Positions 12,301 through 54,789 of a stretch of DNA of 64,000 bases are shown piece after piece; position 1 is the first letter of the stretch; each line of letters begins with the position of its first letter. The translations under genes were made by a program, and so were the position numbers. Source of the DNA: Istiophorus platypterus (lineage: Eukaryota; Chordata; Actinopteri; Istiophoriformes; Istiophoridae); contig CM029121.1 in the NCBI GenBank assembly GCA_016859345.1, positions 28,216,527-28,280,526 on the forward strand. Reading direction: 5' to 3'. The notes under the pieces were generated by a model. The model had not been told where the DNA came from, did no database searches, and was given only the letters and a program-made list of their open reading frames with translations.

Positions 12301-13675
12301 ATGATCCGCTGGACTCGAGCTCTGACAAACTCAACATTTATCTCCCACTGCAGCGGCAGCAGAAGCCAGACGCCAGACTGGGGATCCCAGAACCTGCAGA
12401 CGTTCTGCCTCTCCTGGAAGAACACCCTTTATCAGTACCAACACAGAAGGTCAGGGACCAGACAGACGCTGAAGCTGTAACTGAGCCCTTCACCTGCCGG
12501 TTCCCCGGCCTCATCTCACCTCAAACATGTAGGTCATGACGGTTCCTTTGCCCTGGACGTAGACGCTGCCGGTGCGGTCGTCCTCCCTGACCGCCGGCTG
12601 GCTGCTGGCCGGGGTCTGTGGCTGACCGGAGCCCTGAGGGACAAAAAAACAACCCGGGTCTTTACCCGTGTTCTCTATGGACAACAACACGTTCTGTCTG
12701 CCTGTTCCGTTTCTTTTCTCAAACATGACCCCCTCTTATTAGAAAATGGAATCTGGAAGAGGATTCCTGTTGGGTAATTTCAAAGGTCTTCCTCCTGCTC
12801 TGTAGTTTACGATGTGTTGTATCATTTCAAATATTTGATTTATTCGTGAAGGACAGACCTCATGGGTGGAGGAGACGAAGCGTCCCTCACTGTACCACTC
12901 CTTTGGAAACGGCTGCAGGTTCTGGAAAAGACGAGACGGGTTACAACCAGAAGTCTTTGATCAAAATCAGTCAACATGAGGTTAAAAACCAAAGTCAAGT
13001 GTCCTGAAATGTCCATGTCTCATTTCTACTTGCGACTCGTCGACGTAAACTCTGTCCCCGTGATGGTTGAAGCAGCTGTAGAGCGTCCCGTTGTTGTGGA
13101 GGAAACTCTCGAAGTCCAGAGACACTTCTTCATCTTTCGCCACCGTCTCCTGAGAACACAGGAGGGGGCGCCGGCGCCGGTGGTGCAGTTGTTAACCGCC
13201 TTCATACGAACATTTCACCATTGCAACATACCGCTGTTCAACCTGCTACAACAGCTAGAACAACCTGGGCGGTTTCTCGTGGAGAACCCTCACACAGTTC
13301 TAGTAGGAAAGTTACATGGATTAAAAAACATGCATGAAGTATATATTTATGGATGATGGAAGTAGTAGAATATAATTGTCAGAAGGAGGTCTGATACACA
13401 ACGATGACTGATGAATAGATAAAAGAAAGAAAGAAAATTATTGGTCCATGTCATTCAGGAGAAATAACTGGGTGCTGAAATGTTAAACACGTGAATATTC
13501 ACTGTGCTCTTAACATAATTAACATAATTATCAATATTTTTATATAGAAAAACTTAAACATAAGAAAAGTAATTACATGTTGATTAGAAAAACATTGATA
13601 TATATATCGATTTTCACACATTTATATTTATTTTCCAAATGTTTTAAGATATGTCTTAAGATATTTATTTTGACC

Positions 13676-13740
<65 letters not shown>

Positions 13741-14268
13741 CATACATGTTTTAATGAGTATCAGCTCTAAATACTAAATCATATAATGTTTTCATTTTTT
13801 ATTTAAATGAGACATAGTAAGAATATTAGACAGTAATAAAAGTAATGTAACCAGTCATGTCATAGATAAGATTCAATATTTATGTCTTAAAAAGCTGCTC
13901 ACAGTCACAGCTGGATTCAGGACCGTTTGTGTTGTTCTCTCTTCCTCTTGTTCTTCCTCCTCCTCCTCCTCCTCCTCTGTCTGAATGGACTGGACCTCCA
14001 GAGACTGATGGTCTGGTTTCACTGCGTCCTCATCTGCCTGGAGACAGTTTTCATGAGGAGAAGAAGAAATAGCAGGAGGTCGCTGTTTTACATTCGGACT
14101 CCATTAAGCTTCCACGTGCTGCCTTGAATGAATGAACAGAACATTTACCTGCGGGGTGTCTTCACTCCGCCCCACAGTTGTGGAGGCTCGGGTGGGTTCG
14201 GGCTCGTCCGCCCCCGCTTCAGGCCTCTCCTGCTGGGATCCTTCGGTGACCGAGGCCCCGCTGCCCAT
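7633..14268 (-). CDS. C-terminal motor (kinesin-14-type) protein with unusual N-terminal modules
   Basis: Exons: 14268-14149, 14037-13903, 13149-13030, 12921-12859, 12633-12520, 12413-12300, 12165-11999, 11442-10782, 10066-9924, 9350-9290, 8653-8445, 8318-8132, 8014-7919, 7785-7633; all phases close, 780 residues. Motor (about 470-770) is complete: neck [14 protein letters not shown]-loop GQTGSGKT (524-531), switch I NTQSSRSH (633-640; usually NEHSSRSH), switch II DLAGSE (666-671), then [14 protein letters not shown]. Coiled coil fills about 278-460. A neck before a C-terminal motor is the minus-end kinesin-14 layout. The N-terminal 277 residues match no kinesin I know: MGSGAS start in a strong Kozak context (G at -3 and +4), acidic run (E8), two related modules (about 90-146 and 160-222), then [20 protein letters not shown], which resembles a UBA/CUE helix. 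Exon 7 joins exon 8 in phase within an alpha-helical reading, which argues for one gene. KIFC2/KIFC3/KIF25-like identity was not resolved. Exon 9's acceptor tract is a (CCT)n repeat. Confidence 0.9.
9365..9398. repeat. (CA)n microsatellite beside a kinesin exon
   Basis: About 16 CA units on the plus strand. In the kinesin transcript this reads (UG)n and ends some 14 bases before the acceptor of exon 10 (exon begins 9350). Confidence 0.9.
9874..9896. repeat. homopolymer C tract (23 C)
   Basis: Uninterrupted C run, read as G in the kinesin transcript, about 28 bases downstream of the exon 9 donor. Confidence 0.9.
10071..10113. repeat. (GGA)n tract forming the acceptor polypyrimidine tract of kinesin exon 9
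   Basis: GGA repeats on the plus strand read as (CCT)n in the kinesin transcript, immediately upstream of the exon 9 acceptor CCCCCAG/GAGGAG at 10067. The trinucleotide repeat appears to serve as the polypyrimidine tract. Confidence 0.7.
13679..13736. repeat. (TA)n microsatellite
   Basis: About 28 TA units in the AT-rich part of kinesin intron 2 (13150-13902), which otherwise holds nothing recognisable. Confidence 0.95.
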
Positions 14269-15279
14269 CGCGACGACCGCAGAGAGACACTCAGGGACAC
14301 CCAGAGAGAGAGGTAGAGGTGGTGGTGGTGGTGGGGGGGGGGGGGTGACAGGTGAGACCAGGTGCAACCTGACACACCTGTCCGCCGCTCAGAGACTTAG
14401 TCACAGTAGCTCTGCTGTTATCTACCGACATCTGATCTGAACTCTTAGACATCACACAGAAATAAAACTCAGTTTTATGTTAAAAGGTTTAAAGGTGATA
14501 AAACTAAGCACCAAAAGATCATTAACTTCATACAGAACTTGACTTACAAAAGCCCAAATTTAACAAAGAAAAGCTCTGGTCCCATTTCAAAAAGGAAAAT
14601 CTAAAGAATTTTTTAGCACAAATAATTGTGCTACTGAACTTGATAAACTTGATTTTTATTATTTGGCCTCTTTATTTCCTTTTGAGGTTTTTCTGCCTTT
14701 GGTATCCAGACACTATTGATATCAGTGTCTGGGGAAAGAAAAACCCCTAAAAGAATAAATATAAGTTTGGAAAAACATGAATAAAAAAAAAAAGTCCATA
14801 GAGTCATAGTTAATGTTTCTGAAAAATTTCAATCAGCCTCAAACTGTTGGAAATTTCTTCAAACAAATCGAACGAGCTTATGATCTTGTGATTTTAACAA
14901 ACCGTCCTGGTTCATCTTGTCTGTAAAATAACACAAAGATCAGAAGCAATGACTCCAGTGACGAGGAGACGTTGTGTGGGGGGGGGGACCCGGTCTGCGC
15001 CCCGGTCTGGGCCCCCCACCATCTGCACTGCTAAGGACGGTCAGTAGAGGACAGCATCGTCATTCCCGCTCACCTGGGGTGGGATCCGGAGCTGTGCAGA
15101 TAAGTTTGGGTCCAGGTGACGAGGTTTCGTCCGCTACCAAACTTCAGTCCAGTGATGGTGGGAAAATGTTTGTGCTGCTTGAAGCCTGTGAAGAAAAAAC
15201 CTTAAACTTTCCTCAGTGTCTCACTTACTTTAGATAAAACACATTTCTCTGTCAGAAAGACGATCCAAGGCCTGTGGAT

Positions 15280-15281
<2 letters not shown>

Positions 15282-15357
<76 letters not shown>
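15282..15357. repeat. (CA)n microsatellite
   Basis: About 38 CA units with one CG interruption near the end; intergenic. Confidence 0.95.
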
Positions 15358-15363
<6 letters not shown>

Positions 15364-17539
15364 TAAATCAATTGAAGAAGAAAAATCCAAATCGAATTGA
15401 TGCACTGATGTGAAGTTTACTGAGCACACCCCCCCCAACCTTGCCCCCTCCTTTGATTTTAACGACCCCAGGAGCTTCCCTCCAGCTGCACCATCAGGAT
15501 TATATGTCTGCTTTTACCCCGGCAGGAGTAAAACCTGACTGATAATCAATATAACTCTTAAAAAATATATAAGAAGCTGCGAATGGAGAGGTCCATGTTG
15601 TTTCAGGTACTGCCAAAACTTCAGATCCCGGGGGCCTAGTTTTTGCAACTTTTTGTTCTTCTTCACATTTGAGCCTAGTTTTTCTTTTCACAACTTAACT
15701 CAGCGTGTAACCAGTTTTTTGTGCTTTAGCAATGTGCAGTTTTTATATGATAACGATGGAGATTGGACGTCTGCTGTAGGTTGTAATGTCGGCCATGTTT
15801 TATGTTACACGCCTTCTAAATGAAGACTGGAAACGAGGAGAGCGATGGATCAGGGACCGAAGGTTCTTCCTCTGCCGGTGGTTTATGACACGAGACTCTG
15901 GACCGTTAGCGAAGTAGAAACCGTTTCATTCTCCATCTGCCGTGAAGTGAACAGGTTCCCGAGCATCTGCCGGAGAGATGGGAACCCAGCTGTGTGGAAG
16001 ACGCCCCATCGATCTCATACTCTGCGCCTGCCTCCAGATGTTGAGCGCGACTGCACGTGAAGCGGCAGCGTGAGCCTTGGAATAAAAAAGACAACACCTC
16101 AGGTTCCTCTGCATCACTTTTGATCCTTCATGAGCCTGCAAGGAAGGCAATGAGGTGCAGCTGAAAGCTCCTGACCTTGCATAAAGACTGTTCCAGTTAA
16201 ACTCTGTTATGTTGTTTCCACCATCCAGCAGTGTCATACTGGGGTGTGATGAATAGTGAAGCCTGTAGGGGGGGCCATCAGGGCGTTAAACCATCTTATT
16301 AGAACCAAATTGTCTTGTATTCTGCTTAAAGCTTTTTTTTTTATCTGCTGCAGCTCTTTTCCTTTTTTTCAGTAAGAGATGCTTTTACTTTTCAGCCTCT
16401 GAAAGTATAAAAGTTTCTAATGAAATTTTGGTTCCAGAACTGACCTCAGACCAGACTGAAGCCTGAGCCGCTGGCGAGGCCTGGCACAGACAGACTGATC
16501 CCCAGTCTGGGGGGGGGGGCTTTTTGTTCTCATCCTGGAGGGGCTGCTGGCTGAGTGTTGGGTGAATTACCAGCAGGGTGGGGGGCTCGCTCCACCTGGG
16601 CTCTGCCTCCACAGCCCGGGGCCAGATCAGGAAAGCCCACAGTAAAAGAGGTAAAAAAAAAAGGGTTCCCCGGAGAACAATGGGAAAATGATTCTCCCTT
16701 CACAAAGACGGGAGAATATTGACATGTTCCCGCAGCCAATCAGCTTTCCCGAGGCCTTTTATCAGAGCAGTCTCATAACATCTGCTGCACGCCCCCCCCC
16801 AATACCCTGTCCGTCGATCGTCTCCCTCTCCGACTCGGCCTCTCCGGGCCGAGTTGCCGGATTAATCCGGGTCTGGCATCCTCGGAAACTTGGAGGCGGA
16901 GGAACCGAGGCCGCACTTCCTGTGTCTCCGAACCCAGACGTGATTAAAATGTCGCTTCAGATCGCGATCACAAAGCCGCCTGCCCACACCACAAAAATTA
17001 TAACAAACAGGACCGAGAGAGAAAAGACGGCGGGTTTCTGTCGGCGTTTGATGTGTCTTCCTGGTCTTCAGGGGACCCCAGCAGTCGTCCCATTGAAGTG
17101 TCACATCCAGGGGTTTGTTTCCATGAGCTGAAGCTCAGTGAGCTGCTTTCATGTGCAGGAATAAATGGTGGAAACCGTTTCTTGATTACTGGAAATGTTA
17201 AACTGACCAGGAAAAGTGAAAAAAGAAGATGAAAGTTAGGAGTAAATTAAAATTAAAAAAAGGAAAATGTCCTTTTAAATCACAGTTATGGGAGAGTAAG
17301 TCAATAATTCTCATGTGTTACTCAGTTCTTTCTTTCTTTCTTTGCTTCTTTTGTTCTCTTTTTGTTTTAAACCCACCTGTTTTCTCTTTTCTTGGAAGTA
17401 ATAAACTTCCATAACTTGCAGCCCAGTAGGTCTCAGGGGTGGTGTTGGGGGCCCCTTTGTGGGACTTATTTCAACAACCATGTTAAACAATGTTGTCCAC
17501 ATTTCTGGGGACATCAGCGTCAGTATGTCCTCTGCTCTG

Positions 17540-17815
17540 GTCCAGACCAAAATATCTCGTCACCTGTTGGATGGACTGACATGAGACGTTCATGGTGCCC
17601 TGAGGATCAACCCTAGTAAAACCGGTGGTCCTCCGACTTTCCTTCCAGCGCCACCACGGATGAGACCCGGTGAGGTCGAACTCCAGTCGTCATTTACTTG
17701 AGTGATATTCTGAGTTCTGAATATAGGACTTACACTTGTATAACGGCATTTTTACACTGTGGTTTTACTACTTTTTCTCAAGTAAAGCATCTAAACACTT
17801 CTTACTTATCATAGA
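17540..17815. repeat. two partial teleost interspersed repeats, adjacent
   Basis: At 17540-17660, GGTCCAGACCAAAATATCTC, ACGTTCATGGTGCCCTGAGG and CTTCCAGCGCCACCA match part of the GCTAGCATGCTAACA family. At about 17693-17805, TTTACTTGAGTGATATTCTG, TTTTTACACTGTGGTTTTAC and CTCAAGTAAAGCATC match the end of the ACTTAAGTA family that is present more fully at 62455-62870. Confidence 0.6.
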
Positions 17816-19849
17816 GGCCAAGTACGGCACAGTAGATTCAGTCAAAATCTAATCAGTGGTGTCAAACATATGGACAAGTTGGACGGAGCAGAGCTGTGTC
17901 TCCTACAAACACCCAAATGGTGAATAGTGTGGAGAGTAGCCTTGGGCATGAGTTGAACATTAATTGCGATGCAGCATGCGTTGCAATCTGGGGCATAGAA
18001 AGAGGACAATTTCCAATTCCAGCAGTAATGGCTGAAAGGATCCACAATGGAGCCGAGTGTGTTATTCACAAAGAGCGGCGTGAACAGAAAACAGGCTGCG
18101 ACTGAACGCATCGATGGCCTGAGCGACTGCCTCACCTGAACGGACACGTGGCGAACCGATGAACCGCGGTTGTCCGGGTTCCGTCCCCGGGAGGTCGTGA
18201 CCTGGTCGGGCTTCGCACCGTCCGCAGGCGGGAAAGCCTCGCACATCCTCATTGTGATGAGAGAAGGTTTAAGGAAATCTGGTTTATTCTCAGTTGTGTA
18301 ACCTCAGGTCCTATTGGAGGAGTTTTATATAAACCAGGAAGAAAGACCAGGAACTGTCCAGAGCTACAATGCAACTGGTTGAGGAGCAGAGTGGAAGATG
18401 TAAACCTCTGTAACATCTTGTCAGGCTTTCAAACCGTGCTCATCCCAGGTGTAAAGATATTCTGATTTTCAAGAAATTCTCTAATTGATAATGTTCAAAT
18501 CATTTCTAGAACAACTGAATTAAATATATATCCCATACATACAGTGTCTATTGGTCTGTGATTAATTCGAATCAACCCGCCGATGCAAAAAGCTTGTCTG
18601 CAGCATTTCAGATGTTCACAGATGTTCCACAGGAAGTCGGCCGATGTGCGGATAAGCTCTTTCTTTAGGTCATGTTATTATATTGCTGATTTATTCTGCA
18701 ATTTTGATTCCGGCTCACTGGCAGTTAAAAAAAATGTTAGAAAACATCTGAGCAGGATGAGCACCGCAAAGGTGAACGAGTAAAACGGGTTATTTCAGAC
18801 CACAAGCGCTCAATGACTAGTCTGAACTTAGTTTTTACGTATAAGCAGATGTCAGATTTGCAGAGAAATCTTTCGATTTTTACATGAAATAAAGTTCTAA
18901 TCAGACTAAAAATCCCTTACACTTGAAGAGTTTTGCTGATTTGTTTTAATTGTGACCAAAACTAGGACTGTATGGATTCAGTATTAAGCTTGATATCCAG
19001 CCCAGCGAGACAGAAATAACAGTTTCTTTTATGCATCAGACACGCTGTTAAAGCAGCACATTTACACAACACTCACCAAAGTTCATTATACATATGTAAA
19101 GTTTTCCTCTGACCAGAAGCAGTTAGAGGAGATTCCTGGTGTCAACGAACCATTTGTCTTTAGTCTTTGTTCATTCATTTTCGAAAATTTTTTTATGTAG
19201 CTGACGGTGTCTTCTGATGGAGGAAAGTCAGCTCAGTTTTCTGCCACTAGGTGGAGTATGAGCAGACAACGGAGACGAAGCCCGTAATTAAAACACCAAA
19301 GCTCACATCAGACGTCAAAGACAGGTCTGAGACTGACCTGTCACCACAGGTTCCACCCGACGACACCTGAGCTAGAACCGTGTGCTTCATGAAGACCGGG
19401 AGATGAAGGCCGTTGAGAGCTCCGGAAAGCTGGTCTGTGCGCCTTGCAGCTAAAAATTATTCGCCAACGTACACTGGTAATCTCCTTTAAAGGGACAAAG
19501 GACGGGAAACCTTCTGTGCATGCTGGGGGGGGGTGTCCCATCAGAAGCTGCAGTTGATGTTTCCAGGGACAGTTGCCTAACATTTTTCACATCGAGTAAA
19601 GAAATATGTAGATTTAGGATTTTTATCTATAAGCCGACTTTTGACTGTTCAGCCCTGTTGATCTCAGCTACGCTCTAGACCAATTAGCTAGTTAGCTAGC
19701 TATATGTGACAACAGCAACTCTCGGTTTTTGAGGAAGACTCGCACATTTTGTGCGAAGATATGCTCAGAGGATTTTCTGCTGAGGGTCAGTGAGAGATTT
19801 GACACCCCTGTAATGTTTGTGTCTTAAAACAGAGCTGGAGTCAGGAGGA

Positions 19850-20150
19850 AGTCAGCTTAGCTTAGCATAAAGACGAGGAAGCAAGGAGAAGGGGCTAACA
19901 GCTAACAGCTAACTCTGTCCAACTTTCAGAAACACATCTAACAATTCTAAAGCTCATTAATTAGAACATATCATGTTAACTTCATCTGAACAAAAACACA
20001 AGTTTAAACACAACAACGAAAAACATTTTGCTAAAAGTAATTAGAGACCATTATTACCTATAAAACCACAAACTGCCATTTTTACATATTTACATGTCTT
20101 ATTTTTGTGTTTGTGTTAATCTAAGCTAATCGTCTCCCTCCAGTTCCATA
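19850..20150. repeat. fold-back repeat, GTTAGCTTAGCTTAGCATAAA family
   Basis: The left arm (TCAGCTTAGCTTAGCATAAA then AGCTAACTCTGTCC...AAGCTCATTAATTAG) and a degraded right arm (TAATCTAAGCTAATCG) are inverted relative to each other. I recognise the palindromic family as widespread in teleosts. Partial copies occur at 27355-27600, 40150-40400 and 49530-49845. Confidence 0.6.
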
Positions 20151-20575
20151 CTTCACGCAGATATGAAAGTTTCTTTCACAATATCACAGTATTTCTCTAA
20201 GTGTCTGTTCTGATTCAATTCCTGATCCGATTCGGTCTCTTGCTTCATCAACTGTGAAAGAAAACAGTTTCTTACTGGGCAAACGCCATCACTGTTTAGG
20301 ATCACTGAAAAATGGGGTTTGGGACCGGATTGGTGGTTGTGTACGACGAAGCTGAACAGCCGAGCAACACATGCATCCTCCTTTTTTTTTTCCCGGCAGA
20401 GCTTGTGGACATGATAATGATAATGGTCACTGTTGGAGTGAGTCGCTATTGGAAACCATTGAAACTGCTGTGAATTCAACTGACTATAGCTGCCAAAAGG
20501 AGCCATCACTGTAGCACCAGATGAGGATTCATTCACTGCTGAAATTAGTCCCCAAAAAATGTACTATTTTTTCCT

Positions 20576-20581
20576 TTTATA
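20576..20581 (-). terminator. chrna7: possible variant poly(A) signal of chrna7
   Basis: TTTATA on the plus strand is TATAAA, a weaker poly(A) hexamer, on the minus strand about 280 bases past the chrna7 stop. I found no canonical AATAAA nearer to the stop, so the true 3' end may be further away. Confidence 0.25.
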
Positions 20582-20860
20582 GAAACGTTTGATAAAACCT
20601 ACAGCGACCAGCTGGTTTAAGAAATTACTGTGCTTTTCGGTAAAAAGAAAAATGAAACCTAATATTTGCCAGGTGATTTTTAAAGATTTAGCCTACATCT
20701 TTGGTAGCAGCCAATGGACTCAGAGCTGAGAGCCTTGGATAGAGGGGAGCAGTTGGAAAGTGTTGACAGACTAATGCACTAACACGCTGTGGATTTGTCG
20801 ACAATAATAAAAATCTAGACGGCAGGTACGTGGGTGAGCGCTCGCCTCGTTCCCTCCTCC

Positions 20861-51341
<30,481 letters not shown>

Positions 51342-51551
51342 CCTCAGCAGCCGTGAGTCACAGAGACGAGGAACTGACTGGAGTTCCTGCTGAACGGGCG
51401 GAAAACACCATGGGGGGTGGGGGGGGAGAGAGAGAGAGAGAGAGAGGGAGAGAGGGGAGGGTAAATGGAGGACTTGCTCAGAGGGGGAGAAGGAAATGCT
51501 CCTCCCCCAAAAACATTCAAGGGAAAAGATTCGGCAGCTGCAGACAATAAG

Positions 51552-51586
51552 GAGAGAGATAGAGAGAGAGAGACAGAGAGAGAGAC

Positions 51587-51645
<59 letters not shown>
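51552..51645. repeat. compound (GA)n-(CAGA)n-(GT)n microsatellite
   Basis: Three contiguous simple repeats: AGAGAGA runs, then ACAG tetranucleotides, then about 15 GT units. It lies about 210-300 bases upstream of the chrna7 start codon, so it may fall within its promoter or 5' UTR. Confidence 0.95.
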
Positions 51646-51650
<5 letters not shown>

Positions 51651-52223
51651 TGAAAGGTGGACGGGCTGAAGATTTATTTAATGTTTCTGCGCAGGTTTTT
51701 TAATCCCGATACTGAGATTGAACGTTTTTTTCAGTGGAGCTCAACTTGTCTCGTTATTTTTGTACCAGACAAGAAAAATCAGCCAGAGCTCAGACCTTCA
51801 CATTTCATTTTAATAACAGTCCATGTTCAGATAAAACGTGAACCTGGACCTGGACCTGGACCTGAACCTGGATCTGCATCCACGCTGAGCTGGGAAAAAC
51901 CCCTAAGAACACAGTTCAAGTGTGAGAGAAGAACTTTACATTCCCGTCATTGTTCCAGGGGATTTTTCCTAAAGATTTTCATCCTCGCCGACCGAACCGT
52001 GGTTTCACTGACGTCCAGCATCTGGGGAGGAAGTGGCCCAGCTGATCCACAGCTGGTCACACCTCGGTCCTGTTCTCCATCACCCCCCCTCATCTTTCTG
52101 TTCTGTCGTCAGGCAACTGAATGAGGCTCATAAATGTCTCCCCTGGTCCAGATGGGCCGTAACTCTCTCACCTCCGAGACCCCGATCAAAAGACTGTTTT
52201 ATGATCAGTCGTCTGACAGAATA

Positions 52224-52540
52224 TACGACCCAGACCGTAAGTATTTGGACGGTTCCACTGTTTTTATTTCCTCTTCAGGCTCTGAGCTCATTTAAAACCA
52301 ACACACATGGAACATTTATTGTCCAATTACTGTTGAATCCAGTAGTTTGTCCACCTTGTGTTATAAGGGTCTGAACCTCCCACACTGTTGTTTCTACATT
52401 GACGTAAATCCCAGTAAAATTAAAGCTGAGATTTACTCTTTAATGTAGTTTTAATTTATTTATGTCAAATTGAATGTGAAGCTCAGAGCCTGAAAAACTA
52501 AAATACACGTAGCTGTCCAAATACTTATGGCCTGGAGCGT
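52224..52540. mobile_element. MITE-like non-autonomous DNA transposon
   Basis: Terminal inverted repeats: CCAGACCGTAAGTATTTGGAC at 52230-52250 (left) and GTCCAAATACTTATGGCCTGG at 52515-52535 (right) match at nearly every position when one is reverse-complemented. The 264 internal bases are AT-rich and non-coding. AAGTATTTGGAC ends are typical of a Tc1/mariner-derived MITE family in fish. Target-site duplications were not resolved. Confidence 0.75.
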
Positions 52541-54789
52541 GCTGAAACATCCTAAACCAACTACAACTGGTTCAATGATTCTCAGGTCAAAGGACGCTGA
52601 GACGTCACAGATGAAACCTACAAGGGATCTGGACAATTAGGTTGAATATAATCATCATTTAACGTCTGAACAACACAGGGCTGCTGCTGAAACAACAGTT
52701 AGATGTGGAGTTCTGGAAAAAAACACACAAACAGGGTGAGAAACATCCACCTGGATGATGAAGGTGAAAGTCACCTCAAGGATTCTATTCCTCTGAGAAA
52801 AGGAGAAGCCTCTGGAAAAAAAGGTTTGTCAGTGGAGGTTTGTTCTAATTTTTCAGCGTCATGGATCAGAGCAGGAAGCGTCACCACCTCATCCAGGTTC
52901 AAGGAAGTTTTCCCGCTTCCGGAACCCGGAATTCAGGGGGGAACGAACGGCCGGGTCGGAAAAACCTCTTCGGTCAGTCAAAGACCGGAAGCGGACCCCC
53001 CCCCCCCCCGCGTCATGGGTCGTTCAGGTGTTAACGGATCTTTGACACAGAAAATGCACACACACACACACACTTTGTCTCCAACTATCCCAGAACACAA
53101 ACCTGAGCCCGTTTCATTTGAGGTCCCGATGCTTTTCCAGAACATCTCCTCCTCCTCCTCCTCCTCCTCCTCCTCTGCAGGGAGCCTGAAGGTTCATGGG
53201 TTGGGAATCACGTTTAGTTTTTTACAAATTTCTGTGTTTAATATTCAAATGGGAAAAAATCCTCTGCAGCTTGTTTTTGATGTTTTCTGACACGGTAGCG
53301 ACGTCTCAGTCTGCAGAGACCCGGAAAAAGTCTGTTAGAAGTTGCTCCTGTCACAGCAACAGCAACCAGGAAATACAGCGCTGTGGAAAACATCTCAGCG
53401 TAGACGGATGTTAACTGGCAGCTGTGGATTATGTAACTGCAGGACTGAAGCCCGACTCTTACATGATTAGTGGAGACGCTTGCTTTCATCAGGTTCCGAC
53501 ACCCGAACAACAGAACCGGGAGTCGATGCCTCAGTCGTCGGTTCCCTGTCTGACACATCGGCGGTTCGGTTCTGGTTTAGCTGCGATTCACGTTCCTCCT
53601 CATTAGGTTTGTGACGGTACAGTTCCACCCTGTTGCCAGACAGAACGTCGGTTAGACCTCGGCCCCCGGAAGCTCTCGATGAAGCTCAACGCCGGTTTTT
53701 ATCATTTAGCACTAAATGAGGGTTCTGTTAACTTCAGTTGTGTTTAAAAACCTCAAAAAAGCCTTAAAAAAGAGCTGAACGCAGAACCACTCTGGTCCAG
53801 GCTTCAAAAAATGTGCCCAAGTAAATTTGCTGGAAGATTACAGGAGGCGAAATTAGACATTTAGAGCAGAAAGTCTTGCATTAAATGAACAATTTAATTT
53901 CAGGAAACAAGGTGGCACCTTTTAACGGACGTCTGTGGCGCCGCCCCCTAGTAGCTGCTGGTGGCACTGACTCCTCCACATCGGCGTCCATTCTGGGTAC
54001 GAGGTTAACGTCTGCTCCTCGCCGCTGAGAGTTTCGTCTCCTCCGTCCTCTGGACAAGGTTCCCCCCTCGGCTTCGTCTCGCGTCGACCTTCCCCGGTTC
54101 CTCGTCTAACCTCCGCCGGAGTATTTCGTGGAGAATACGTCCGCTATTTAACCACGTGTCGGCCTCGAGCGACCGGTGGCGGGAACGGCGCGAAAACGCA
54201 GCTCTCGGCCGCCGAGGAAGTAAACGAGGATACAGCAACCACAACAACAGCAAAAATACAACTTTCCTCACACTTGAAGTGAAAATGAACGATGTTTCTG
54301 ACTTTAAAATAAAACCTTATTTTCCTTCAAACACAGTATTTCACTGCGGAGTGCAGCGGTTTCCCTCACGCTCAGGAAAAACCGCCAGCTTCCTCCTCGT
54401 CGAGGCGGAAACGTCAGCGTCCAATTTGCCGGATGAAAACTTTGAATAAACAGGTAAATTCCGTCTGAACCTTTCCTCTGCTCTACAAACACCTTATTAG
54501 TTTTCCTAATTAGAGCCGAATAATGAGTCCGTCGTCTTGACGACCGTTAGCGACGGGTGCTCCGCGCGGGAGGGGAGCTGAATGCGGTGCCGCGTTTCGT
54601 AGCCGCTGCGGATTCGAAACCCAAACCGCAATGAGTGCGTGCGTCACAGCCCAAAGGTTAAAGGTCGCATCCGTTCGTTCCATATTCTCTACACAACCTG
54701 GGCAATAATAAATGACGGCTGTCACTGAGGTTGTCACGCCCCGCGGCCGTGCGTTTACCTGACGGCGGACTCCGGGGTTCCTTCCCGGC

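Larger units (their letters stand above)
14269..20860. other. intergenic region between kinesin and chrna7
   Basis: This is the upstream region of the kinesin gene and the downstream region of chrna7. I see no convincing gene. It holds a GGT/G-run tract (14318-14346), a long CA microsatellite (15282-15357), partial teleost repeats (about 17540-17815) and a fold-back repeat (19850-20150). CpG-richer stretches at about 16750-16960 and 18060-18250 have no recognisable coding content. The kinesin 5' UTR and promoter must lie in the right-hand neighbourhood of 14268 but show no clear core elements. Confidence 0.6.

Noticed and set aside
52703..53290. 195-codon ATG-initiated plus-strand open frame
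   Set aside because: It has no recognisable family, contains CA and CTC microsatellites read as His-Thr and Ser runs, and lies between a MITE and a minisatellite; most likely chance.
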